64,000 nucleotides of DNA from positions 620,001 through 684,000 of the forward strand of contig CBDCPZ010000025.1 in NCBI GenBank assembly GCA_965220465.1. Reading direction: 5' to 3'. The DNA is from JAHDHW01 sp965220465 (GTDB lineage Bacteria; Bacteroidota; Bacteroidia; Chitinophagales; Saprospiraceae). Positions 57,213-64,000 of this stretch are shown in pieces. The number at the start of each line of letters is the position of its first letter. The first letter of the stretch is position 1. The position numbers and the translations under genes are program-made. The notes below the pieces were generated by a model. The model was not told the DNA's origin. It worked only from the letters and a program-made list of their open reading frames with translations, and searched no databases.

Positions 57213-57671
57213 TAGTAAAATGAGTTAAGAATAACAAACAGTTCGCATTACTGCAGTTAATCCAATCAACGATTAGATTGAAAAATTTTACTTTGATCAG
57301 TTTTTGGAGATGATACGTAACTACCCTTGGTTAAAAATAAAAGGAGTTGGGGTAATTGTTATAAAAATTCAGTCTTTTGTAAAGTTCCTTTTTTTATTTG
57401 GATCGTCAATTTAGCATTTTTTTACATATCATCAAAGCAAAACATATAGATTATATATTTCGCTATGTAACGGAATACGCAGGTATCTTTCGTATGCAAA
57501 TCCTATCTTATTTTATTTTTTAATATGAAAAACATTTATAGCGGACTACAAACCAAATTAATTGACACCTTTTGCGCTGCAACTGGCAAATGTTGAATGA
57601 AAAATTATTAGACCTCCGAATTGATAACGCCTCATGTTAATTGGCTTAGCTCTTCATCTTAAACATAAGCT
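57213..57671. other. Intergenic region without identifiable gene
   Basis: A 459-bp AT-rich gap between the LRR protein gene and the beta-barrel-like gene. It contains short AT palindromes around 57440-57470 and a 23-codon plus-strand frame from 57524, which is too short and contextless to call. It should contain the LRR gene promoter, but no clear TAnnTTTG element was found. Confidence 0.4.
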
Positions 57672-58214
57672 TTAGTTGAAATGAAACCTGAAACCGGTGC
57701 TTATCAAAAAGCCATTGGAATAAATTGGGTTTGTTGGAAGTTTATCAGCGCTTGCACCAGTCCCAACACCACCAAGTTCAATAAAATAATTGAAACCGTG
57801 GCTCATATAAAACTCAAACCCAAAAATCCCATATCCTCCAACCACTATTGATTCCGCTGAAAATTCATCTGAAGGAATTAAAAAGATGACTCCTCCTTCT
57901 CCGTAAAGCCGGATAAATTCTGCTACCCTACCTCCGACACCAATCACTCCCAAAGAAATATTAGAATAGGGTGACCAGGTTGTTTCATTGTCTTTCACGT
58001 GTTGGTAAAACATAAAATTGCCTCTAAGTCTAATGGCTATACTATTATGAGCGAAATAAGGACTGGTCAAATTAACCCCAATTCCAAAGTCATTTTGATA
58101 TTGATTGAGTTGAAAACCAGCACCAAATTTATGGCTGATTTTGTCTTCTTCTTGTGCGTTGGATATTACGGTAAAAGTAAAGAAAATGGAAAACACAAAT
58201 ATGGTCTTTTTCAT
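57672..58214 (-). CDS. Outer-membrane beta-barrel-like protein
   Basis: A 180-residue protein with a signal peptide (MKKTIFVFSIFFTFTVISNA). The mature part alternates hydrophobic and polar residues in strands (FGAGFQLNQYQNDFGIGVNL, SNISLGVIGVGGRVAEFIRL, YGIFGFEFYMSHGFNYFIEL) and ends with the aromatic FLISTGFRFHFN, fitting a small eight-strand porin-like barrel. Function unknown. An IS4 element sits 106 bp upstream of its start and may alter its expression. Confidence 0.75.
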   Translation of the reverse strand: MKKTIFVFSIFFTFTVISNAQEEDKISHKFGAGFQLNQYQNDFGIGVNLTSPYFAHNSIAIRLRGNFMFYQHVKDNETTWSPYSNISLGVIGVGGRVAEFIRLYGEGGVIFLIPSDEFSAESIVVGGYGIFGFEFYMSHGFNYFIELGGVGTGASADKLPTNPIYSNGFLISTGFRFHFN

Positions 58215-58320
58215 AGTTTTTGGTTTTTTGATTTAATTATAGGTTTAAAACTTCGTTGCAAAAATAATAATAAAGCTCCCTCTTTAGATATGGTTTTGAG
58301 TAGATTGTTGAGTTTATTTA

Positions 58321-59391
58321 CTAAGTACAGGACAAAAGTCCAATTTCATAATATAAGCTCAAAAAGTTGAGCAGTTTGTGTTTGATATAATCTAAACCAA
58401 TGCGAAAGATGCTAAACAATTTGGCTTTTCGCTTTTTGAGGTTTTTTAAAGGAATTTGATGACCTTGTTCTACAAGGAACTCACCTGTTTTAAAAGCCCA
58501 AATAAAAGCAATGGCCAAGATATAAATTAAGGTATCGATTCTTTCCAGTTTTGTTAAGTGAGTGTTTTCAAAATTGAATCCTCGCTTTTTACAAGCACTG
58601 AAAAAGACTTCAATACCCCATCTTTGAGCATACAATTGAGTGCCATGTTTTAAAGGAAGATCACTAATCAAAATCAAGTATTCCTTTCCAGATAGTTTTT
58701 GCCCTCCGACAAAAAGCCGGTGGCTAAACAGCACTCTTTGTTTACGTAAAGCTTGAAAAGAATCACTTTGAAAAAGCCGCCAGGCAGCTTTTTCTGTCAT
58801 CTTTCCGGGCTTGCGAATTTTAGCATCTTTTCGGATTCGGATAATAAAATGTAAAGCTTGTTTTTTCAAATAAGCTAACCATTTATTAGCAGCAAACTCT
58901 CTGTCCATCAGCAAGTAACGAATACGTTTTTTCTGTGCATCGTTCAGGTAAGACAGCAGTTTTTCAAGCAATAAGATGCGTTCCTCCTGATTGGATTGCC
59001 CTCGTTTATCGAGCATCATCCAAACCAATGGAATGGCAGTGCCGCGCCAGGAAATACCAATAGTCAAAATATTAATGTTGACTCGGCCGAATTTCCAGTT
59101 GGTGCGATCCATGCTTAAAGCGATCCATTGACCTTGAGTGCCGTAATGAGACCAGGCCAATTGGACAAAACAGCTTTGACAAAAAGAATACTGTTTCATA
59201 AATCGCTGAATCCGTTTGAAGTTGCTGCTTAGTTGGACAACGTGATTGATCACCAGTGATAATTGAGCAAAATTGACCGTGCACATCTTCAAAACTGCCA
59301 GTATTAATTTGCTCATCATCGTTATTCGTTGACCTTGTCCGATAAAATGTTGGGAAAGCTCTTCTTTTAGAGCCTTTTCTGTATCTTTCAT
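58321..59391 (-). CDS. IS4-family transposase
   Basis: A 356-residue DDE transposase. The catalytic residues are Asp95 (ALSMDRTNWK), Asp163 (LLMDREFAAN) and Glu261. The IS4 signature Y-x2-R-x3-E-x6-K is present as Tyr254, Arg257, Glu261 and Lys268 (YAQRWGIEVFFSACK). The gene is intact, and the element has fresh target duplications, so it may be active. The stop codon is formed by the first bases of the left inverted repeat. Confidence 0.95.
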   Translation of the reverse strand: MKDTEKALKEELSQHFIGQGQRITMMSKLILAVLKMCTVNFAQLSLVINHVVQLSSNFKRIQRFMKQYSFCQSCFVQLAWSHYGTQGQWIALSMDRTNWKFGRVNINILTIGISWRGTAIPLVWMMLDKRGQSNQEERILLLEKLLSYLNDAQKKRIRYLLMDREFAANKWLAYLKKQALHFIIRIRKDAKIRKPGKMTEKAAWRLFQSDSFQALRKQRVLFSHRLFVGGQKLSGKEYLILISDLPLKHGTQLYAQRWGIEVFFSACKKRGFNFENTHLTKLERIDTLIYILAIAFIWAFKTGEFLVEQGHQIPLKNLKKRKAKLFSIFRIGLDYIKHKLLNFLSLYYEIGLLSCT

Positions 59392-59480
59392 AGTGAGTAA
59401 TTGGGCTTTAGGTTATTGATGATTTTAGCAACAACAATTTACCTATTTATCTCAATTACTCATTTTTGTCCTGTACTTAG
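58321..59480 (-). mobile_element. IS4-family insertion sequence with 9-bp target duplication
   Basis: A 1160-bp element bounded by 17-bp perfect inverted repeats CTAAGTACAGGACAAAA (58321-58337 and 59464-59480). It is flanked by a 9-bp direct repeat GTTTATTTA (58312-58320 and 59481-59489). It holds one transposase gene whose TAG stop lies inside the left repeat. It inserted between the beta-barrel gene and an SRPBCC gene. Confidence 0.95.
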
Positions 59481-59510
59481 GTTTATTTATTAAATCGACA
59501 AACAAACCTA

Positions 59511-59954
59511 TTAATCGGCTAATTTTTCAATATAATCTTTTATAACTTGAATTACTTTTGGCCAGGCCTCAACAACTGCTTCGTAATACCAATTCCAATC
59601 CTGCCCATCTTGGTAGCCATCCTGGCAGATGTATAATTCAGTCAGTTCGCCTTTCCGCATCGCTTTTATTGTCAAAGACATTGGACCTAAAATCGAACGT
59701 TCAGGATTAAAGTAAGCGAAATTTTCAATAACCAATTTGCTATCAAATTGATATTCTTTGATAATTCCGGTTGAAACAAATCCAAAGCCGTTTTCGGTAA
59801 TTTTCCAAGCAAGAGAATAGAGTCCGCCAGGTTTCAATTGAATCAGATTTCGCTCAACACCCCACCAATCTCCTAGCATTTTTGAGTCTGTAAATGCCTT
59901 GATAATTTTTTGGGGACTTGCATTGATAGCTATTTTGGTTTCGACTTTTCTCAT
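59511..59954 (-). CDS. SRPBCC (AHSA1-like) domain protein
   Basis: A 147-residue single-domain protein. The AHSA1/START pattern is clear: KIAINASPQKIIKAFTDSKM, LGDWWGVERN, GGLYSLAWKITENGFGF, and the C-terminal helix WNWYYEAVVEAWPKVIQVIK. Members bind small hydrophobic ligands or act with Hsp90; the ligand here is unknown. It lies just outside the IS4 right target duplication, which ends 21 bp from its stop codon. Confidence 0.88.
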   Translation of the reverse strand: MRKVETKIAINASPQKIIKAFTDSKMLGDWWGVERNLIQLKPGGLYSLAWKITENGFGFVSTGIIKEYQFDSKLVIENFAYFNPERSILGPMSLTIKAMRKGELTELYICQDGYQDGQDWNWYYEAVVEAWPKVIQVIKDYIEKLAD

Positions 59955-60008
59955 TTTATGGTTTCATTCTATTTTTTCAGGAAAAAGTGAAAAAAATCCT
60001 AAATTTTG

Positions 60009-60140
60009 ACTACCCCGAGGCAAGCCGTCGGGGCATCCGCCAAAATTTTTCCGACCTAAAGGATCGGAAACCGGATTTTTAGAATATCGTGTTTTTTCAA
60101 AACATCTTATTATGACCCCGGGGCAAGCCCCGAAGAATTC
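60009..60140. repeat. GC-rich multi-hairpin intergenic repeat
   Basis: A GC-rich block in an AT-rich gap. It contains CCCCGAGGCAAGCCGTCGGG-type (60013), TCCGACCTAAAGGATCGGA (60050) and CCCCGGGGCAAGCCCCG (60116) hairpins in series. This resembles the CCCCGGGGCAAGCCCC-type dispersed repeats found between genes in several Bacteroidota. The frame spanning it is not considered a gene. Confidence 0.65.
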
Positions 60141-60237
60141 ATAGATTAAATGTAATAAAAAGAAAACTTCACTGGTTTCAATTAGCATTTAAAATAATAA
60201 CCAATATTTAGAATAAATATAGAGCAGCCTTTACAAA

Positions 60238-60666
60238 TTAAGCTTTTGCCGAACCTCTGCCAAGAAACCAAGCCACTACACCACCTACAATGGCTGCAAC
60301 AATTGTCATTACAACAACATTAGCGATTGCTCCATTTGAATTCATAATATGTGTTGATGCCAGATTGATCATGTCATGGGTCATGGCAACCAAAAAACCA
60401 ATGACAGCACCCGCTTTGGCGCCTGTAATAAATGTGCTGATATTTGCCCATCGACCGTAGATAACGGCAAATAACATCCCCCAAGCAAGATGTCCCAGGA
60501 TCATTGGAATCCAAATCAATTCATCATCGCCTCTCCGAACTCCTGTCGCTGAGCCTGCATTTGATTGAAAGAAATCATTCAATAATAATCCGTAAAACAA
60601 AAATCCAAGAAAAAAAGCAACCATACCGCCGAAAAGCCCCGCCAATAATATTTTGTTGGTATCCAT
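60238..60666 (-). CDS. Small four-span membrane protein
   Basis: A 142-residue hydrophobic protein with about four membrane segments (ILLAGLFGGMVAFFLGFLFY, IPMILGHLAWGMLFAVIYG, AGAVIGFLVAMTHDMINLAS, VVVMTIVAAIVGGVVAWFLG). It resembles the small DUF1761-like or uncharacterised membrane proteins of Bacteroidota. Function is unknown. It lies 149 bp downstream of the phytase-like fragment start region on the same strand as its neighbours. Confidence 0.75.
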   Translation of the reverse strand: MDTNKILLAGLFGGMVAFFLGFLFYGLLLNDFFQSNAGSATGVRRGDDELIWIPMILGHLAWGMLFAVIYGRWANISTFITGAKAGAVIGFLVAMTHDMINLASTHIMNSNGAIANVVVMTIVAAIVGGVVAWFLGRGSAKA

Positions 60667-60839
60667 TTGATTTTATTTTGTAAAAAAATATTTTGCCTGA
60701 TTATCTAAAATAAGAAATAATCAGTTCTTTTTAAAATCAAAGACCCTTCAGGATCAATTGATCCTGAAAAGGGCCAAGATTACTTAAATGATTTAAAAAA
60801 AAACTTTCTAACTGAAAACTGAACTATAAATCAGTCAAT

Positions 60840-63060
60840 TTAAAATTTCATAAACCGTCTTGTTCCATGTTCTTTACTAACCACGATGTACATTCCCGCT
60901 TGCCAGTTTTGAACATTTAATTCATCAGCGTTATTTATACTATCCACCAAAATGCCCGCTTCATTAAATACCTGGGCAGTGACAGGTTGGTCAAAGTATA
61001 AAACATTAACTGCTGGATTAGGAAAAGCTTTAAAAGCAGGTACATTTTTTAGTTCTTTGCTGATGCTTACCAACTCACCTCCAATTTGAATAATGCCTAT
61101 TGATCCGCTTACCTCATAACCAACAGTCAGTATATTCTCACCATTTGGGCTATCTTCTGCAGATACAAACTTAATCGTCTCAGGGCCAACATCTCCGACA
61201 ACTCCCTCTGAGTTGACCGTACGGTTATTGTAATAAGTAATAAACTCAGGTGACCACGGATTTGTTATATCATAAACGACGATAGCACTTTGACGCTCAA
61301 AACCTATAAAGGCATAAGTATAATCACCAATCGTTCCAATCGTTAAAGCCTCAGGTTCTACTCCTTTATCATCAGAACGTCCATCTTTTTCACCATCATC
61401 TTCATTGAATAATGAAGTTTCAAGGAAACTTGTAAACGTTCCGAAATCCTCGCCACTATCATAAATTTGATTACCGTAAGAATCGAAAATGGTGAAAGAA
61501 CGAGCTCCATAAGAATAGATTTGATCTGTGTCACCATCGCCATCGTAATCACCATTGGCTGTTGTTGTTTTTAGTCGTCCTAAATTTTCATCTTCTTGCA
61601 ATTCCGCTGCATTTGGATAAGCAGTTTCATCTAAAATCAGATCTTTTACCCGTTCTTCTTCTGAATACCCACCATAGTCACGAGAATCGCCTTCATTCAC
61701 GGTCACGATATAGGTTTTACCATTTACTTCATAAGTAGCGATGGCATCAGGTTGAAACATACCCAGCGTTGGATGCGAGGTGATATTTATAACATCATCT
61801 TTATCACTCGCATCAAATTTGTAATCGTTCTGAAAAGAAATGATACCAAGTACAGAATTATCAGTTACACCTGCGCCAGCCAAGCCAAAGTCGTTGTCGT
61901 TTATGACGGCAATTTTACCTCCAGGCAACAAGGCCAAACCTTCAGGCTTATCAGAGCTTTCATAATTGATAGATGGCAAATTCAACACCTTTGTTTTGAG
62001 AACTGCTTGAACATCTTCAGCAGCTATTTCGTCTGCTGACATTTGCTCTAATGTAAGCATATTGGGATTTGAGCCATTTCTTTCGGATAATTCCGAACCG
62101 TAAATATTGGTAGCTCCAGTCAAATTTATTTCAAATATAAATTTCTTTCCCTCAGCAACGCCAGGAGCTTCGGAGTCACGTTCCAATACCATAAACTTGT
62201 TATTTCCAACATAAACAGCATCGCCTATTTTGTCTACTCTTGAAGTTGACATACCACTGTATCTATTTCGTTCTAACAAATAAACATATTCTTCAATAGG
62301 TGTCCCTGTCGAAGCATCAATTCCTAGAATACGAATGACATCGGTGTTATTTCGAACGGAATTATCAGGATTTTCAATTGGAGATTGTATAAAAGCATAA
62401 ATAATGTTGTTTTCAGGATTATAGGCAATCGCTTCGAATCCACGATTTGCTCTTCGTTTTGAATAAATCTCTGGCAAAGTTTCAGCGCCATAAGTCCCAA
62501 CAGGTTGTGGAGTTGTACCAAGCATTGAGGTTCCAGCAGGAACGTATCGATCAATTAAAGTACCATTTGGTTGAAACTTGTAAATAGCTGGACGGTACTC
62601 ATCACACATCCAGAAGTTACCATCATTATCTCGAAGGATACCTTCAAAGTCACCTCCAAACTCATCGTAAGGCAATTGGTGAAGCTCCTCTCCTGAACCA
62701 TTATCTACATAATCGACATTTGAATAGGGTGTATTTGGGTCACTGTAAGTAACCGGAACTTCATCAAATCCCGGGATATTTCCACGACCTGAAATTGGTG
62801 TTGTTCCATCTTGACGATGAAGCAATATTTGGTCATCAAGGCTTACAGTTCCAGTCAATCGATTCAATGTCAATTCCACGATACGCCCTTGATAATCAGG
62901 TAATTTGAAAGGCCGGCAATTCTGAGGTGCTGGCGGAGTCACATTACTTTTACCAAAAGTTCCGTCATTAGGCCCTCTGTCTGGTACCATATAGAAAACA
63001 TAATTATTAATTGAGGGGTGGGCATAAATAAAAGAAGCCTTTGCCCCAATGAAAATATCT
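60840..63060 (-). pseudogene. Phytase-like/choice-of-anchor I T9SS protein, 5' end missing
   Basis: The frame codes about 740 residues but starts without a signal peptide; its first residues (MSLCLKLISTD) come from a transposase-adjacent sequence. Residues about 15-330 match the esterase-like phytase domain (VPDRGPNDGTFGKS, YDEFGGDFEGILRDNDGNFW, NRGFEAIAYNPENN). Residues about 370-640 match the choice-of-anchor I pattern (QPDAIATYEVNGKTYIVTVN, NEGDSRDYGGYSEEERV, GARSFTIFDSYGNQIYDSGE). The end (AFPNPAVNVLYFD to RRFMKF) is a T9SS type A sorting domain. The 5' part is presumably displaced by the insertion to the right. Confidence 0.8.
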
Positions 63061-64000
63061 GTGGATATTAGTTTGAGACAAAGACTCAAATTAACATGTC
63101 CACTAAAATAGTTGAAATCTTACAATTTCTGCAAAAATGCTATAATAGCTATGAGCAGAAACGAGGCAGAGGAAGACCATTTGTGTATTCTTTGGCCTCC
63201 ATGACCTTATTTTTTATGGTAATGTCCTTGAAACGGATATATACTTTCAAGGCAATGACCAAATATGCTAAAGCGCATTTCGAAGCTTTTGGCTTTCCAT
63301 CAGCCCCGTCACGTAAAACGATACGTAGACGATTTTTGAGTTTGCCCAGGTATATCCATTGGCTCTTACCGCAAATAACGGTACAATGCCAGGAATTGGA
63401 ATACCGGCAGTTTCGTTGCTCTTGGGCATTTGTTGACAAAAGTGTTTTCCGGGCCCTTGGCGGCCTGTGGCACAAAAAGCATATGGAGGCAGGCATAGTC
63501 CCCCATTCCTCTATTGACACAGATGCTTCCTGGTCTAAGAGTGCTTATCATGGCTGGCGATTCGGCTATGGGCTACACTTAGTATGCCTGCAAAATCGTT
63601 TCCCTGTTTCAGCCTGGGTAAGCACCGCTTCGGATAAGGACTACTCCTGGATTGACAAACTGATCCAGGGAATCAAAGACCTGATCGGCATCATTGTGGG
63701 TGACGCAGGATACCAATCTTTGAAAGTCATTCAACGACTGTATGAGGATTATGATATCTTGCTCCAAACACCGAAAGTGTTTACCACTTATGTCAAACAA
63801 CCATTCGTAAAATGGTACAACTCGATGGTTCAATTGGCCGAAGCCAAATGGCTTTATAGACATCGTAAACCATCTATCGAACCTTTATTTTCTCTCATCA
63901 AGCAACTTTTTGACCTAGAAGGAGAAAAACAACTGCCTTACAAGGGCATTGATAAAGTCTCTGCTTTTTTAATGATCGGCCCTTTAGCCGTTCAACTGAT
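63040..64000 (+). mobile_element. IS4/IS5-like element, left end only
   Basis: Left part of an insertion sequence carrying the transposase from 63096. The region before it contains a TTTGAG/CTCAAA inverted repeat (63072-63090), possibly near the terminus. The exact end and target duplication cannot be set without the right flank. Confidence 0.6.
63096..64000 (+). CDS. DDE transposase, IS4/IS5-like (partial, runs off right edge)
   Basis: Open frame from ATG 63096 (MSTKIVEILQFLQKCYNSYE) to the window edge, at least 301 residues. DDE residues are visible in FVDKSVFRALG, IVGDAGYQSL and RKPSIEPLFSLIKQLF, with E-x6-K. SSIDTDASWSKSAYHGWRFG resembles IS5-type transposases. The left IS end lies between about 63040 and 63095, but the inverted repeat cannot be paired because the right end is outside the window. 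It disrupted the phytase-like gene on the opposite strand. Confidence 0.85.
   Translation, partial: MSTKIVEILQFLQKCYNSYEQKRGRGRPFVYSLASMTLFFMVMSLKRIYTFKAMTKYAKAHFEAFGFPSAPSRKTIRRRFLSLPRYIHWLLPQITVQCQELEYRQFRCSWAFVDKSVFRALGGLWHKKHMEAGIVPHSSIDTDASWSKSAYHGWRFGYGLHLVCLQNRFPVSAWVSTASDKDYSWIDKLIQGIKDLIGIIVGDAGYQSLKVIQRLYEDYDILLQTPKVFTTYVKQPFVKWYNSMVQLAEAKWLYRHRKPSIEPLFSLIKQLFDLEGEKQLPYKGIDKVSAFLMIGPLAVQL

Noticed and set aside
59964..60188. Frame of 74 residues on the minus strand
   Set aside because: It runs across the GC-rich hairpin repeats and has repeat-derived composition (GGCPDGLPRGSQNLG); no family features.
63149..63520. 123-residue minus-strand frame
   Set aside because: It lies antisense to the open transposase frame and has no family features.

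Overview
The window looks like a chromosomal segment from an AT-rich Bacteroidota, most likely of the Saprospiria or a related marine or sludge lineage; that lineage call is an inference. The evidence is a SusC/SusD-type outer-membrane pair, three proteins ending in type IX secretion (T9SS) sorting domains (one CHU_C/type B, two type A), many short-lipobox lipoproteins, TAnnTTTG-like promoter elements, and the gene order raiA - tRNAs - tuf - tRNA-Trp - secE - nusG - rplKAJL - rpoB - rpoC.

Layout. 1-11.4 kb (minus strand) is the core transcription/translation cluster: tRNA-Thr(TGT), tRNA-Tyr(GTA), tRNA-Gly(TCC), tRNA-Thr(GGT), tuf, tRNA-Trp(CCA), secE, nusG, rplK, rplA, rplJ, rplL, rpoB and rpoC (rpoC runs off the left edge). 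11.6-13 kb holds raiA/hpf and a Xer-type tyrosine recombinase. 13.2-19.1 kb is a lipoprotein gene and a susC-susD nutrient-uptake pair, with a perfect 18-bp hairpin between susC and susD and a strong terminator after susD. 19.4-26.5 kb is housekeeping: pdxJ, a CPBP protease, cdsA, psd, bioY, a lipoprotein and an extended lysS. 26.8-34.2 kb is one giant secreted protein gene (2470 aa) with 18 tandem Ig-like repeats. 34.2-40.8 kb carries an HDAC-like deacetylase, a VOC protein, priA, and an unusual protein joining DUF1508/YegP-like modules to a membrane anchor and an OmpA-like domain. 40.9-47.3 kb has a lipoprotein, a four-gene ABC-exporter operon, a DUF1295 protein, and a membrane/SRPBCC gene split by an IS630-family element. 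47.4-54.7 kb has an AraC-type regulator, a possibly CotH-like secreted protein, an S9 peptidase and an M16 peptidase. 55-64 kb is accessory: a T9SS cargo protein with leucine-rich repeats, a beta-barrel-like protein, an IS4-family element with 9-bp target duplication, an SRPBCC protein, a small membrane protein, a phytase-like/choice-of-anchor T9SS protein lacking its 5' end, and a third transposase that runs off the right edge.

How it works together. The left third is conserved machinery likely expressed from a promoter upstream of the tRNA array. SusCD, the giant repeat protein, the LRR protein and the phytase-like protein are cell-envelope or secreted products; the sorting domains predict T9SS export, although no T9SS machinery gene is in the window. 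Mobile-element activity is concentrated between 45 and 64 kb. Two insertions (IS630 and IS4) can be resolved to the base with target-site duplications, and the IS630 insertion can be undone in silico to restore the interrupted reading frame.

I did not find a CRISPR array, rRNA, prophage or recognisable defence system. The least ordinary items are the DUF1508-TM-OmpA protein, the 18-repeat giant protein, the LysRS with extra N- and C-terminal regions, and several dispersed intergenic repeat families. All family assignments come from reading motifs by eye; no database search was run.
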